The notes under the pieces were generated by a model that was not told where the DNA came from, did no database searches, and saw only the letters and a program-made list of their open reading frames with translations. The translations under genes were made by a program, and so were the position numbers. Below, in pieces: positions 1-10,414 of a stretch of 64,000 nt of DNA (position 1 is its first letter; each line of letters opens with the position of its first letter). Source of the DNA: Campylobacteraceae bacterium (lineage in GTDB: Bacteria; Campylobacterota; Campylobacteria; Campylobacterales; Arcobacteraceae); NCBI GenBank assembly GCA_013215945.1, contig JABSOM010000002.1, positions 186,001-250,000 of the forward strand. Direction: 5' to 3'.

Positions 1-1163
1 GCTCCACTCATTCCAACAGGATGACCTAACGCAATAGCTCCTCCATTGACATTTAAAATGTCCGGATTTATTTCTCCAAGAGCAGGAGAGTTAAAGGTCT
101 TTTTACAAAAACTATTGGAGTTGAAAGCTTTAATATTGGCCAAACTTTGGGCTGAAAAAGCTTCATTTAATTCAATAAGATCTATGTCTTTTAAAGAAGT
201 TCCTGTTTTATCAAAAAGTTTTTTTGTAGCATAAATAGGACCTAATCCCATTCTTTTAGCTTCAAGTCCAACATAAGCATAATCTTTAATACAGCCAAGT
301 ACTTTAAGGCCTAATTCTTTTGCTTTACTTTGGGTACTTAGTATTAACATACAAGCACCATCTGATATTTGAGATGAATTTCCAGCAGTTACTGTTCCTG
401 CATTTTTATCAAAGATGGGTTTTAGTTTTTCTAAGGCTTGCATGTTTTGATTGAAACGTATTCCATTGTCTTTAAAAAAAGATGTTTCTTTGGTAATTAT
501 TGCATGTATTTCATCATCAAGAATGTTTTTCTCTTGTGCCGCTTGTGCTTTTAAGTGTGAGAGTAGCGCATATTCATCTTGTTCTTCTCTTGAAATTCCA
601 AATTCATTTGCAAGATTTTCAGCGGTTAAACCCATGATTTGACCAGAAATAGGGTCAGATAATCCTAAAAGTAAAGCAATAACAGGTTTTAAGTGACTTA
701 GTTTAAAAGTGCTTAAGATTTTTAACCTTTGAGCAAGACTTTTACTATAGCTTATTTGCGTAATAAAATCTTTATAAGCATCTTGATAAAGTAGGGGAAT
801 ATTACTCATAGATTCAACTCCCCCCACAAGATACAAAGAACCTTGATCGCTGTTTATTTTCTCAATTGCTGAAGATATGGCTTGCATTCCAGAAGCACAA
901 TTACGGTGAACCGTATACGCAGGTGTTTTTTGTGAAAAACCCGCTTTTATTGCAATGATTCTTGCAATATTGGCTGCATGTGCCGGTTGAGCAACATTTC
1001 CAAGTATTATTTCATCAAATGCATCATAAGAAATACCTGTTCTTAGAACCAGTTCTTTTGTTATAATAGCACCCAGAGTATCTGCTTGAATGTTTTTTAA
1101 TTCAAAACCAGCTTTTGATATTGGGCTTCTTAAACCATCAATTATTACAATTTTTTCTTTCAT
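1..1163 (-). CDS. Acetyl-CoA acyltransferase (thiolase), 3' end outside the window
   Basis: Reading the minus strand from the ATG at 1161-1163 gives about 387 codons without a stop, running off the left edge of the window. Visible are the thiolase nucleophile motif NCASGMQA (acylated Cys, about residue 90), NEAFSAQ and the C-terminal loop GGAIALGHPVG. Thiolases cleave 3-ketoacyl-CoA with CoA, or condense two acetyl-CoA. The NCASGMQA form and the acyl-CoA ligase gene immediately upstream favour beta-oxidation or a related acyl-CoA pathway. The gene starts 9 nt after the ligase stop, so the two are probably one operon. Family certain; substrate and gene name not. Confidence 0.93.
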   Translation of the reverse strand, partial: MKEKIVIIDGLRSPISKAGFELKNIQADTLGAIITKELVLRTGISYDAFDEIILGNVAQPAHAANIARIIAIKAGFSQKTPAYTVHRNCASGMQAISSAIEKINSDQGSLYLVGGVESMSNIPLLYQDAYKDFITQISYSKSLAQRLKILSTFKLSHLKPVIALLLGLSDPISGQIMGLTAENLANEFGISREEQDEYALLSHLKAQAAQEKNILDDEIHAIITKETSFFKDNGIRFNQNMQALEKLKPIFDKNAGTVTAGNSSQISDGACMLILSTQSKAKELGLKVLGCIKDYAYVGLEAKRMGLGPIYATKKLFDKTGTSLKDIDLIELNEAFSAQSLANIKAFNSNSFCKKTFNSPALGEINPDILNVNGGAIALGHPVGMSG

Positions 1164-1172
1164 AAAAATCTC

Positions 1173-2891
1173 CTAATACATTGTGCTTATTTGGTCTTCA
1201 TATAATTCCTCTATTTTATTTCTACATATTTTCATTGAAGGTGTTAATTCTCCCGTTTCAATTGAAATATCATTTAGAATGAGTGTATATTTAACAATAC
1301 GTTCCCATGAGTTTAAATTTTTATTGATTTTTTTAATATGTTTATCTATCTCATTTATGATACTCCTATTTGCATAATAAGCTTCAATGCTTAAGTCCGT
1401 ATTCTTTTGTTTTTCTAAAAGATATTTGTCTTTGTCAACAAAAAGTAAAGCGCTTACATATTTTTTATTATTAGCAATAATAATACTAAATTCAATGTAT
1501 TTGTTTTTTGAAAGTTCTTGCTCTAAAAAAACAGCATTGACATATTCTCCTGTGGAGCTTTTAAATATTTCTTTTTTTCTACTGCTTACATATAAATAAC
1601 CTTCTTCATCCATATGTCCAATATCTCCCGTATGTAACCAGCCCTCATCATCAATAGTATTTTTAGTTAGTTCTTTTTGATTAAGATACTCTCTCATTAA
1701 AGAAGGGCCTTTTACTAATATCTCCTTGTCAAGAAATTTAATTTCAGCACTTTTAAGTAATTTTCCACAAGAACCCACTTTTTGTGCATCAGGAGCATTT
1801 GTGGAAATAACAGGAGAAAATTCACTCAAACCATAACCTTGGTAAATATTAATTCCAATATTTACAAAAAAATTACAGATATCTTTGTTTAAAGGAGCGC
1901 CTCCTGAAACAAGTTTTTGTAAGCGTGAGCCAAATATCTCTCTGAATTTTATATAAACTATTTTGTCAAAAAGTTTATAAATGAAACCTTGTTTATTGAT
2001 GTCATATCTCATTGCATAAGAAAAAGCCAAGCTTGCAAGGATTTTACTTATTAAAGGTTTTGATTCTATGTTTGTTTTGATTTTATTATATATTTTTTCC
2101 AATAATCTTGGCACTGCTGTCATCATGGTGGGTTTTACTATTTTAAGTAAGTTTGCCACATTTGTTATTTCATCTACAAAATAAATACTAACGTTTTTGC
2201 TTAAATAATAAGACATTACGGTTCGCTCAAAAATATGGGCCAAAGGAAGTAAGGATAAAATAATTTCATCCTTTTTTAAATGAATAAGGAAATCAATATC
2301 ATTTATTTGTGAAATAATATTTTTATTACTTAATACTACTCCTTTAGGTGTTCCTGTATTTCCGCTGGTATAAATGATAGAAAAAATATCATTTTCATTT
2401 GTTTTATAAATATCATCTGCGTGTATTTCTTGTTGTAAGGTATTAGAATAAAACAGATCATCAAAACAATAAAAGTTATTTTTAGAATCTTCAAAAGTAT
2501 GGGTAATAAAAACAAGGTCTTTTTTTATATTTTTTATTGTGTTTTTATCATCAATAAATATATACGATATATTTGCATCATTAAGCTCAAAGTTTAAGTT
2601 TTTGATGGAAATGTTAGCAAAAATGGGCACGGATACTGCGCCTATTTGATGCAAAGCAAAATCAAAAATAAGCCAAAAAGGGCTTGATACTGCACAGATT
2701 GCAACAGTATCGTTTTCTTTTATGCCAATGTTTTTTAGTTCTTTTGCAAGACTTAAAACTTTATTTTTAAATAAACTCGTTGAAATATTTTTGTATTCCC
2801 CTTTAAAGAGGTAATTTAAAAAATACTTATTTTCACTTTTAGTAAAAGACTTAAATAATTCTTGATAGGTTTTAAAAGGTAAAGTTTTCAT
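1173..2891 (-). CDS. Long-chain fatty-acid--CoA ligase (AMP-forming)
   Basis: 572 aa ANL-superfamily adenylating enzyme that activates a fatty acid to acyl-CoA via acyl-AMP. The phosphate-binding P-loop YTSGNTGTPKG lies near residue 175, the adenine-pocket motif YGLSEFSPV near 355, and the hinge region GWLHTGDIGHMDEEGYLYV near 425, followed by the K-rich RKKEIFKSSTGEYV segment. Length and motif order match FadD15-like long-chain ligases. The gene is upstream of, and 9 nt from, the thiolase on the same strand, so the pair likely acts in fatty-acid use. Ribosome site AAGGAGTAAG precedes the ATG. Chain-length preference cannot be read from the sequence. Confidence 0.9.
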   Translation of the reverse strand: MKTLPFKTYQELFKSFTKSENKYFLNYLFKGEYKNISTSLFKNKVLSLAKELKNIGIKENDTVAICAVSSPFWLIFDFALHQIGAVSVPIFANISIKNLNFELNDANISYIFIDDKNTIKNIKKDLVFITHTFEDSKNNFYCFDDLFYSNTLQQEIHADDIYKTNENDIFSIIYTSGNTGTPKGVVLSNKNIISQINDIDFLIHLKKDEIILSLLPLAHIFERTVMSYYLSKNVSIYFVDEITNVANLLKIVKPTMMTAVPRLLEKIYNKIKTNIESKPLISKILASLAFSYAMRYDINKQGFIYKLFDKIVYIKFREIFGSRLQKLVSGGAPLNKDICNFFVNIGINIYQGYGLSEFSPVISTNAPDAQKVGSCGKLLKSAEIKFLDKEILVKGPSLMREYLNQKELTKNTIDDEGWLHTGDIGHMDEEGYLYVSSRKKEIFKSSTGEYVNAVFLEQELSKNKYIEFSIIIANNKKYVSALLFVDKDKYLLEKQKNTDLSIEAYYANRSIINEIDKHIKKINKNLNSWERIVKYTLILNDISIETGELTPSMKICRNKIEELYEDQISTMY

Positions 2892-3040
2892 TCTTACTCC
2901 TTCATGTAGTCTAAGTATAGAATAAATAATTTAAAAATAAAAAAAATAATATTTTATATTTTTATATTAAGTTCTTTTTAAATTAAATAAAATTTATCTT
3001 ACATTTAATCATAAATATAGTGATTATTATTTTAAATATA

Positions 3041-3278
3041 TATGTACAGTAATTGTACATGTAAAAACAAAAATCATACAATAGGCTATTTCTCCTAATA
3101 TTAATCTCTTTATTTTGATAAACTGAATGGAAACTGAAAGCTAAATAAGGCAATTATGCTTCAAAACAGAACATCTCAGGCAATAAGTTATTTATTTGTA
3201 ACTTTTATTTACACAATAAAAACTTGTACAAGTCATTACAATAATTGTACATGTCAATAAAGGAAGATATGATATACT
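3041..3278 (+). promoter_or_regulatory. acnB promoter with repeated TTGTACA palindromes
   Basis: A perfect 12 bp palindrome ACTTGTACAAGT lies at 3222-3233. The near-palindrome AATTGTACATGT occurs twice, identically, at 3051-3062 and 3243-3254, with a half-match TATGTACAGT at 3041-3050. The 3243-3254 copy overlaps a -35-like TTGTAC (3245-3250) that sits exactly 17 bp before TATGAT (3268-3273). The two proximal copies start 21 bp apart, two helical turns, as expected for dimers binding on one DNA face. This looks like a dedicated operator for aconitase expression; the regulator is unknown. The rest of the 415 bp gap (2892-3306) is very AT-rich with no gene. Confidence 0.55.
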
Positions 3279-3306
3279 CTTATATATAAAAATATAGGAG
3301 ACATAT

Positions 3307-5883
3307 ATGAGTTTAATCGCTGCTTACCAAAAGCATACAGAAGAAAGACTTCAAGAGGGCTCTTTGCCACCATTGGCACTAACTGCTGATGAAACTGCAC
3401 AATTAGTTGAATTATTAAAAGCAAACAATGTTGCTGATGCTGATTATGCTGTAGAAATATTTAAAAATAACATTAATCCAGGTGTTGATGATGCTGCTTA
3501 TGTAAAAGCAGCTTTTTTAAATGACATTGTTCAAGGACAAGTATCCTGTACTGTTATTTCTAAAATAGATGCAATCAAAATTTTAGGAACAATGATGGGT
3601 GGGTTTAATGTAACTCCATTAGTAGATGCACTTAAAATTGATGATTTAGCCAAAGAAGCTGCAAATCAATTAAAAAACACTATTTTAGTATACGATTCTT
3701 TTAATGATGTAAAAGAATTAGCGGACAATGGAAATATTATGGCTGCTTCTATTATTCAATCATGGGCTGATGCTGAGTGGTTTACTAATAAACCTGCATT
3801 AGAAGATGAAATCACTGTAACTGTTTATAAAATTCCAGGTGAAACCAATACAGATGATTTATCACCTGCAACAGTAGCTTTTACAAGAGCTGATATTCCT
3901 TTACATGCAACGTCAATGTTACAATCACGTATGGAAGATCCATTAAATAAAATGATTGAACTTAAAGAAAAAGGTTATCCTTTAGCTTATGTTGGTGATG
4001 TTGTTGGAACAGGGTCTTCAAGAAAATCTGGAATTAACTCTGTTCAATGGCATATGGGAAGAGATATTGTTGGAGTTCCTAATAAAAGAACAGGTGGAGT
4101 TGTTATTGGTTCTATTATTGCTCCTATTTTCTTTAATACGGCAGAAGATTCAGGATGTTTACCTATTCAAGCCCCAGTTGATGATTTAGAAACAGGTGAT
4201 GTTATTACGGTTAAACCAAGTGAAGGTGTAATTACTAAAGATGGAAAAGTGGTTTCTACTTTTACAATTGAACCAAATACTTTACCTGACGAAATGAGAG
4301 CAGGGGGACGAATTCCTTTAATTATTGGAAAAGGTTTAACTGCAAAAGCAAGAGAAGCACTAAAACTTCCTGCTAGTGATTTATTTATTATTCCTACTCA
4401 ACCAGAAGATGATGGAAAAGGTTTTACTCAAGGTCAAAAAATGGTTGGTAAAGCTTGTGGTATGGAAGGTGTTAAACCAGGTATGTATGTAGAACCTATC
4501 TGTACAACAGTAGGATCTCAAGATACAACTGGTCCTATGACTAGAGATGAGATTAAAGAACTTGCAGCACTTTCTTTTGGTGCTGATATGGTTATGCAAT
4601 CATTTTGTCATACTGCTGCTTATCCAAAACCAGCAGATGTTAAATTACAACATACACTTCCTGAGTTTATTACTTCAAGAAGCGGTGTTACGTTAAGACC
4701 AGGGGATGGTGTTATTCACTCTTGGTTAAACAGATTGTGTTTACCTGATACAATTGGTACTGGTGGAGATAGCCATACTAGATTCCCTATTGGAATGAGT
4801 TTCCCTGCTGGATCTGGACTTATTGCTTTTGCATCTGTAACTGGATCTATGCCTTTAACTATGCCAGAATCTGTTTTGGTTAAGTTTGTTGGTGAAATGC
4901 AACCAGGAATTACCTTAAGAGATATGGTTAATGCTATTCCTTACCAAGCTATCAAAGACGGTTTATTAACGGTTGAGAAAAAAGGTAAAAAGAATGTATT
5001 TGCTGGAAAAATGATTGAGATTACAGGTCTTCCTGATTTAAAAGTTGAACAAGCGTTTGAATTATCAGATGCAGCAGCAGAACGATCAGCAGCAGCTTGT
5101 TGTATTCAATTAGATAAAGAACCAATTATTGAGTACTTGTCTTCAAATATAGCATTAATTGAGAAAATGATTGAAGAAGGTTATAACGATGCACGAACGC
5201 TTCAACGACGTGCTGATAAAATGAAAGAATGGATTGCAAATCCTATCTTACTTACTCCTGATGATGATGCAGTTTATTCTGATACTATTATTATTGATAT
5301 GAGTACCATTACTGAACCATTATTATGTTGTCCAAATGATCCAGATGATGTTGATACATTAACAAACATTTTGGCTGATCCAAAAAGAATTACAGACAGA
5401 ATTGAAGAAGTATTTGTTGGTTCTTGTATGACAAATATTGGATTATTCAGAGCTTTAGGAGAAATTCTTAAAGGGGAAGGTCCAGTACCTACTAAATTAT
5501 GGATTGCACCTCCCACTAAAATGGATAAACAACAATTAACTGAAGAAGGGTATTATGCAATCTTTGGAGAAGCAGGAGCAAGATTAGAAATTCCTGGTTG
5601 TTCTTTATGTATGGGGAATCAAGCTCATGTTAAACAAGGAGCAGTAGTATTCTCAACATCTACACGTAACTTTGATAACAGACTTGGTAAAGATTCTCAA
5701 GTTTATCTTGGATCTGCAGAAGTTGCAGCATTAGCAGCTTTATTAGGGAGACTTCCTACTAAAGCAGAATACTTAGATATGGTACCTAAGAAAATTACTC
5801 ATGAAAAAAGAGCGGATATTTATAAATACTTAAACTTCCACGAAGTTACATCAGCAGAATTAACAAACCTAGTTCATTCTTAA
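3307..5883 (+). CDS. acnB: Aconitate hydratase B
   Basis: 858 aa enzyme interconverting citrate and isocitrate through cis-aconitate in the TCA cycle, using a [4Fe-4S] cluster. The order is typical of AcnB: N-terminal HEAT-like domain (about 1-160), then the swivel domain ([13 protein letters not shown] near 235-250), then the three catalytic domains. Cluster ligands are visible as Cys in GSCMTNIG and the pair in [23 protein letters not shown] is the conserved substrate-loop motif. Full length compared with E. coli AcnB. Ribosome site TAGGAG lies 7 nt before the ATG. It is monocistronic, with its own operator-rich promoter and terminator. Confidence 0.98.
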   Translation: MSLIAAYQKHTEERLQEGSLPPLALTADETAQLVELLKANNVADADYAVEIFKNNINPGVDDAAYVKAAFLNDIVQGQVSCTVISKIDAIKILGTMMGGFNVTPLVDALKIDDLAKEAANQLKNTILVYDSFNDVKELADNGNIMAASIIQSWADAEWFTNKPALEDEITVTVYKIPGETNTDDLSPATVAFTRADIPLHATSMLQSRMEDPLNKMIELKEKGYPLAYVGDVVGTGSSRKSGINSVQWHMGRDIVGVPNKRTGGVVIGSIIAPIFFNTAEDSGCLPIQAPVDDLETGDVITVKPSEGVITKDGKVVSTFTIEPNTLPDEMRAGGRIPLIIGKGLTAKAREALKLPASDLFIIPTQPEDDGKGFTQGQKMVGKACGMEGVKPGMYVEPICTTVGSQDTTGPMTRDEIKELAALSFGADMVMQSFCHTAAYPKPADVKLQHTLPEFITSRSGVTLRPGDGVIHSWLNRLCLPDTIGTGGDSHTRFPIGMSFPAGSGLIAFASVTGSMPLTMPESVLVKFVGEMQPGITLRDMVNAIPYQAIKDGLLTVEKKGKKNVFAGKMIEITGLPDLKVEQAFELSDAAAERSAAACCIQLDKEPIIEYLSSNIALIEKMIEEGYNDARTLQRRADKMKEWIANPILLTPDDDAVYSDTIIIDMSTITEPLLCCPNDPDDVDTLTNILADPKRITDRIEEVFVGSCMTNIGLFRALGEILKGEGPVPTKLWIAPPTKMDKQQLTEEGYYAIFGEAGARLEIPGCSLCMGNQAHVKQGAVVFSTSTRNFDNRLGKDSQVYLGSAEVAALAALLGRLPTKAEYLDMVPKKITHEKRADIYKYLNFHEVTSAELTNLVHS

Positions 5884-5890
5884 AATACTT

Positions 5891-5922
5891 AAAAAACAAA
5901 GAGCAAAGCTCTTTGTTTTTTC
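5891..5922 (+). terminator. Rho-independent terminator of acnB
   Basis: Perfect hairpin of AAAGAGC and GCTCTTT arms around an AAA loop, extended by A/T pairs and ending in a run of T (5915-5921). It begins 8 nt after the acnB stop. The A-rich left flank means it could also stop leftward transcription. Confidence 0.9.
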
Positions 5923-6002
5923 TTTCATACTTCAATGCTACTTCTCATCCATTTTTTCTTATAACAAAAACACATTTTAAATAAACTTATTTTCTAAAAG
6001 TA

Positions 6003-6617
6003 TTAATTTTCCAAACGTTGTAAAAGTTCGTTCCATTTGAATGCGAGTAAGTGAGTGATTTTTTTATTTTTGTAGGCTTTTAAATCTAAAGATTGTATTT
6101 CATACAAAGCTTTTAAGTCTTTTCTTTCATTAATATTTAGAATCTTTTTATTAATATTGTCTAAAACCATTTTTTCTTTATTGTTTTTATACGTAAGAAC
6201 TAAATGCAATTGTTTTTTATATTCAACTTGAAGAAGAGAGAAGTCTTTTGTTTCAAATCCTAATTCAATGAGGGTAAAGTATTTTGCAATAACATAATCT
6301 TCACAATCCCCTTTTCCTCTTATTAAAAATTCTTTTCTACTTGCCCAATAATCAATTTTTTTGTAATTTTTCAAATCAGCTAAAGCTTCAATTTTATTAA
6401 AAAAATTATTAACTCGAATAAGTATTATTTCCTTGTTTTTTTCTTCTTTTAGTTCATATTTTAAACGTTTGAAAGCAAGAAGTCTGTTGAAAATATATTT
6501 CTTATTTTTGTCTGTTTTAATGTCATTTATATCAGTGTTTGTTAAACCCAAGGACTTGATAAAAGATGCTTGACTAAGTGAAATAAGGCTAAAAAGTATA
6601 ATTAATATTTTTATCAT
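6003..6617 (-). CDS. Transglutaminase-like periplasmic cysteine protease (LapG/BTLCP family)
   Basis: About 204 aa with an N-terminal signal peptide (MIKILIILFSLISLSQA), so exported. The transglutaminase-fold catalytic triad is visible: Cys in KGDCEDYVIAKY (about residue 110), His in LHLVLTY and Asp in MVLDN. This matches bacterial transglutaminase-like cysteine proteinases such as LapG, which cut large adhesins to release cells from biofilms. I take the start at 6617 (MIKI) because it begins the signal peptide; an in-frame ATG at 6632 is possible. No adhesin or LapD partner is in the window. Family fairly sure; the LapG role is inferred. Confidence 0.75.
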   Translation of the reverse strand: MIKILIILFSLISLSQASFIKSLGLTNTDINDIKTDKNKKYIFNRLLAFKRLKYELKEEKNKEIILIRVNNFFNKIEALADLKNYKKIDYWASRKEFLIRGKGDCEDYVIAKYFTLIELGFETKDFSLLQVEYKKQLHLVLTYKNNKEKMVLDNINKKILNINERKDLKALYEIQSLDLKAYKNKKITHLLAFKWNELLQRLEN

Positions 6618-6932
6618 TTTGTATAATAACACATAAAATTATTAAATTTTCTAAAAATAAACTTAAAATATAACTCATAAAATTATTTAATTTGTATTAT
6701 TGTTTTTGACATAATATATAACTTCCATAATGCCTCTATAGTTAAATTAATAAAATAAATAATATTCATTTTATTAATTATTTAAGAAAAATAATACTTT
6801 CTAAATTATAGTAAAATTAATAAGCGTTACTAATATACAAGTAAAAGTAATTTTTAGAAAAAATAGTTGATTTTAAATGACAAGTAAAAGAATCTTATTG
6901 TACTTTTGTTATACAAATACAAATGGAGAGAT

Positions 6933-8456
6933 ATGGAACTGCTTTATAAACTTGAATTTAATACTACCAATTCTTATTATATAACTATTATAAAAGATAC
7001 TATAAAAGATTTTAAAATTAATGCACACTGTGAACAATATTTAGGATATATATTAATACGTTTTGAAGAAGAACAAACAAAAGTGGATGATTTTTTTGCT
7101 TTTGTAAAAGAAAAAATGCAAAGTTCCCTTTTTGCTAGAGAATGGATAAAAATTGATTTTCATGATGATAAGAGTGAAGCTCTTAATAATTTTGATGTTA
7201 AATTAAATCTCTCTTTATTTACGGATGAAGAGATAGTTTCACTTGAGAAAAACAATAATATTGATTTTTCAAATGACCTTAATAAAATAAAACAAGGTGG
7301 AATTTCACGCTTTGAAACCAGAAATGGTTTAAAAAATATATTTTTACCCTCTATTAAACATAAAAGAGACTTTGAAGTACGTGGGCATGAAGTTCGTCTT
7401 TTGATAACCAATATTTATAAAGTAAGCGAAATATTAGAATTGCAGCCAAAAGAAACTGCTTTGTTATGCACCATTGAGCGACCTTTAGTAAAAGTAAGAC
7501 TAAGAAGCGAAGCAAATGCAAAAGAACTTTATTCAAGTACAGACTTTATTTATGCAAAAATTGCAGATGATAAAGAATCTATTCTTTTCTCAAATGCTTT
7601 AAAAAAAGAAGGAATAGATTATTTGATGTGTGTTTCTGATGATATTCATCAATATTCTTTACGTGTTATGCCTTTTAAGGATCAAACCCTTATTATTCAT
7701 GGGGATAAAGGTTTATTTCCAAAGATAGATTATTTTACCAAAGAAAAATACTATTCTGCAAAAAATTACTTCGATGAAAATAAAGGTGTATTTAATGCAA
7801 TCTTGCAAAAACATGAAGAAAAAGGAAAAAACTTTTTAGGTGTTTATTTTTCTATGGAGTCTAAAGAATCTGCATTTAAAATAAAAGATCAAAATAATAT
7901 TTTGGATGTAATAAAAATCCCGAATATTAAAAACAATTTTTTACACTACTTAGATAAAGTGGCACAAACAAGTCTTGAGAGTAAAGAACTTATTGAGCGC
8001 TATAAAAATGAGCATGTTAGTTATTTTGAGCATTTAGAGTTTGATAATACTTCCAATTCTTTTACTACTTTATTAAATCATATTGCTTTAATTCTGGGGC
8101 TTAGGAACCACAGAGATGTTAATGATTTATCTTTAACATGTAAGAGTGAGAAATTGGAATATTTTAATATTAAAACACTTAAGGTTAATAATAAAGTCTA
8201 TTTGGATTTTAGAGAAGTTTTGTTAGATATTATAAAACTTAAGATACTTTCTTACAACAATTCTGATATTTCATATATCTTTTTTAAATCCTTGGCTTAT
8301 TTTATTAATACAAGCATAAGAGAACAAAAAAATATTACCAGTATTATTTTGTGCGGAAACTTATTTGCTAATAAGGTTTTATTAAAATATACTTATTTAT
8401 ATCTGGAAAATGACTATGAAATTGTTATGCCAAAAGCCTATCCTTTAGATTATTAA
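6933..8456 (+). CDS. Diverged HypF-like protein, function unknown
   Basis: 507 aa. The ATG at 6933 is preferred over an upstream in-frame TTG (6906) because GGAGAG lies just before it. The N-terminus (1-90) has the length and pattern of the HypF acylphosphatase-like domain but lacks its G.VQGVGFRP loop. A middle part contains LLCTIERPLVKVRLRSEA, like the KRP(K) segment that opens the HypF YrdC-like domain. The C-terminal end SIILCGNLFANKVLLKYT resembles the Kae1-like SGGVFQNRLLL motif. The zinc-finger cysteine pairs and Kae1 metal-binding histidines are absent, and the protein is about 250 residues shorter than HypF. Probably a degenerate homologue without carbamoyltransferase activity. No hydrogenase gene is nearby. 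Confidence 0.5.
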   Translation: MELLYKLEFNTTNSYYITIIKDTIKDFKINAHCEQYLGYILIRFEEEQTKVDDFFAFVKEKMQSSLFAREWIKIDFHDDKSEALNNFDVKLNLSLFTDEEIVSLEKNNNIDFSNDLNKIKQGGISRFETRNGLKNIFLPSIKHKRDFEVRGHEVRLLITNIYKVSEILELQPKETALLCTIERPLVKVRLRSEANAKELYSSTDFIYAKIADDKESILFSNALKKEGIDYLMCVSDDIHQYSLRVMPFKDQTLIIHGDKGLFPKIDYFTKEKYYSAKNYFDENKGVFNAILQKHEEKGKNFLGVYFSMESKESAFKIKDQNNILDVIKIPNIKNNFLHYLDKVAQTSLESKELIERYKNEHVSYFEHLEFDNTSNSFTTLLNHIALILGLRNHRDVNDLSLTCKSEKLEYFNIKTLKVNNKVYLDFREVLLDIIKLKILSYNNSDISYIFFKSLAYFINTSIREQKNITSIILCGNLFANKVLLKYTYLYLENDYEIVMPKAYPLDY

Positions 8457-8546
8457 GTAGTTTCATTTTATAATATTTTTACTTATTAAACATTTGTTAT
8501 ACTATTTTATCGAATAATTTTTTTAGATTATTCTATGGAGCTCATA

Positions 8547-9458
8547 ATGAATGATATAAATAATGATAAAAACTGGCAAGAAGCACGTTATTTTAAAGAT
8601 GAAAACTTAAGGACTTTATTAGAAAATCGTGCTAAAACACTAAAACCTATGTTTAAATTCAAATTATCCAATTGTAATTTTTCAAGTATTAATCTTGTAA
8701 ATAATAGAAGTAAAGAGGGTTATATACTAAAAGATTGTGATTTATACAAAAGTGATTTCCAAAAAGCACATTGTTATAAAATTGATTTTTCAGGCTCTAA
8801 TTTAATGAAAGCAGATTTTTCTTTTGCTAATTTAAACAGTGCCAATTTAAGTGATTGCAATTTATTAGGAACCAATTTTAAACATGCAAAACTTGAAAAT
8901 ATACGCTGGGGAAAGAAAATCCTACAAGAAAAAGAAGCAAAACTTACTAAAAATAAAGAAGAATCAAAAATTTTATATCAAGAAGCAGAAGAAATATACA
9001 GATATTTGCGAAAAATTACAGAAGATGATGGGTTAGTGGATACGGCTGGTTTCTTTTTTCAAAAAGAGATGCAAATGAGACGTAGAAAAATGCCTTTATT
9101 TTCTTTACAAAGAATTATCTCAAAATTGGTTGATTTGTCCTGTGGTTATGGTGAAAAACCTACCCGTATAATATTGGTGAGTTTGTTCATTATTCTTTGT
9201 TTTGCGGGAGTTTTCTTTTTTACTGGTTTGCTTTCAGAACAGACAGTTATAGTTTATGCTTCACAAGCAAGTCTGTCTGCTAATATTGATATGTATTGGC
9301 AGAGCTTGTATTTTTCTGTAGTAACCTTTACGACTCTTGGTTATGGAGATATTCTTCCTATTGGAATATCACGCTTATTTGCTAGTATTGAGGCTTTATT
9401 GGGTGGTTTTATTTTGGCTCTTTTTGTGGTCGTTTTTGTAAAAAAAATGACGCGTTAG
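8547..9458 (+). CDS. Pentapeptide-repeat ion channel (two-TM potassium channel)
   Basis: 303 aa. The start at 8547 (MNDINND) is chosen because TATGGAGCTCATA places the GGAG at the right distance; an in-frame ATG at 8535 overlaps the ribosome site. Residues about 30-120 form a right-handed pentapeptide helix with A(D/N)LXX repeats such as SNLMKADFSFANLNSANL. After a charged linker come TM1 (IILVSLFIILCFAGVFFF), a pore helix with selectivity filter TLGYGD, and TM2. This is the Ion_trans_2 two-TM K+ channel plan with a cytosolic pentapeptide domain in front, an architecture known in other bacteria. Inner-membrane K+ conductance is the likely role; the gating ligand is unknown. Confidence 0.85.
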   Translation: MNDINNDKNWQEARYFKDENLRTLLENRAKTLKPMFKFKLSNCNFSSINLVNNRSKEGYILKDCDLYKSDFQKAHCYKIDFSGSNLMKADFSFANLNSANLSDCNLLGTNFKHAKLENIRWGKKILQEKEAKLTKNKEESKILYQEAEEIYRYLRKITEDDGLVDTAGFFFQKEMQMRRRKMPLFSLQRIISKLVDLSCGYGEKPTRIILVSLFIILCFAGVFFFTGLLSEQTVIVYASQASLSANIDMYWQSLYFSVVTFTTLGYGDILPIGISRLFASIEALLGGFILALFVVVFVKKMTR

Positions 9459-9465
9459 TTATTTG

Positions 9466-9924
9466 TCAAATAAATAAAAGAGCATAAAAAGATAAACCTG
9501 TTAGAGAAGTAAGAAGAATAAGGCCAAAAACATAACGTCCTTTTTGTTTGTGTTTTTTTTCTAAATTACCTGTTTTATAAGCTTTATAAGAGGTGAAAAC
9601 AAAATAAGTCCAATACGACAAAGTCATAACTGCTAAAACAATGTGTGCAAGCAGATAAATCAATAAAAAGACATAATTGTAAGATGAATCTTGTGAATAT
9701 TTCTGGAATCCACCATCCAATCGTAAGCCTAACTCAAAGATGACTACAACAACTAACGTAATGACAATAATTACAAATTGGGAAATATAATGTTTTTTGT
9801 ATTGTTTTTTAATTGCATAGGATATTGAATACAAAATTAAAAATGGCAGAATAAAAAAATAGCTAGTAGCTAAATCCAAATAAAGTGGTGCGGCGGTTCC
9901 AAAAAAACCAGGTTCAAAAAACAT
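9466..9924 (-). CDS. DUF420 family membrane protein
   Basis: 152 aa with four predicted transmembrane helices. The pattern fits DUF420 (YozB-like): a conserved tyrosine/histidine-bearing helix (YLLAHIVLAVMTLSYW), then a basic loop HKQKGRYVFGL and a terminal helix SLTGLSFYALLF. Members are often found near haem-copper oxidase assembly genes, but no such gene is here. Convergent with the channel gene, with 7 nt between stops. Ribosome site AGGAAAT precedes the ATG. Function unknown. Confidence 0.7.
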   Translation of the reverse strand: MFFEPGFFGTAAPLYLDLATSYFFILPFLILYSISYAIKKQYKKHYISQFVIIVITLVVVVIFELGLRLDGGFQKYSQDSSYNYVFLLIYLLAHIVLAVMTLSYWTYFVFTSYKAYKTGNLEKKHKQKGRYVFGLILLTSLTGLSFYALLFI

Positions 9925-9978
9925 AAATTTCCTAAAATTTTAAATATAAATAATTATAACAGTACTTGAATATGTAAC

Positions 9979-10266
9979 TTAAAGTTCTTTTATTCTTTTT
10001 TCAATAAGAAAAGAACCAAAAGGAATAAGTGAAAGTACAAACGTTTCTAGTGCAAATCTAAGTGTCCAAGAATTTTTTCTCATTGTTTCTAATAAAAAAA
10101 TTACAAAAATTATAAATAAAACTCCGTGAGACATTCCAACAATTTTTACAAAGTAGGGGTTATCTAAAATATATTTAATGGGCATAGCAATAAAAAGTAA
10201 AATTAAATATGATATTCCTTCTATATAAGAAATAAGTCTGAATCTATTGATGGCTAGTTTTAACAT
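9979..10266 (-). CDS. DUF3817 family small membrane protein
   Basis: 95 aa, three hydrophobic helices. The opening RFRLISYIEGISYLILLFIAMPIKY and the central VGMSHGVLF motif are typical of DUF3817 (YdzA-like) proteins. Function unknown. Same strand as, and 54 nt upstream of, the DUF420 gene, so possibly co-transcribed. Confidence 0.75.
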   Translation of the reverse strand: MLKLAINRFRLISYIEGISYLILLFIAMPIKYILDNPYFVKIVGMSHGVLFIIFVIFLLETMRKNSWTLRFALETFVLSLIPFGSFLIEKRIKEL

Positions 10267-10414
10267 TGTTTTCCTTTAAAAAATTTATATTAGCATATTA
10301 AAGTTAATGATTCTTTAATATCCTTGTTTTAGAATATTTTCCTTATAATAATATTTAATTTTATTATAAGTTATTTTAAATATAATAACAAATTCTATTA
10401 TTAAAGGCTCTTTT

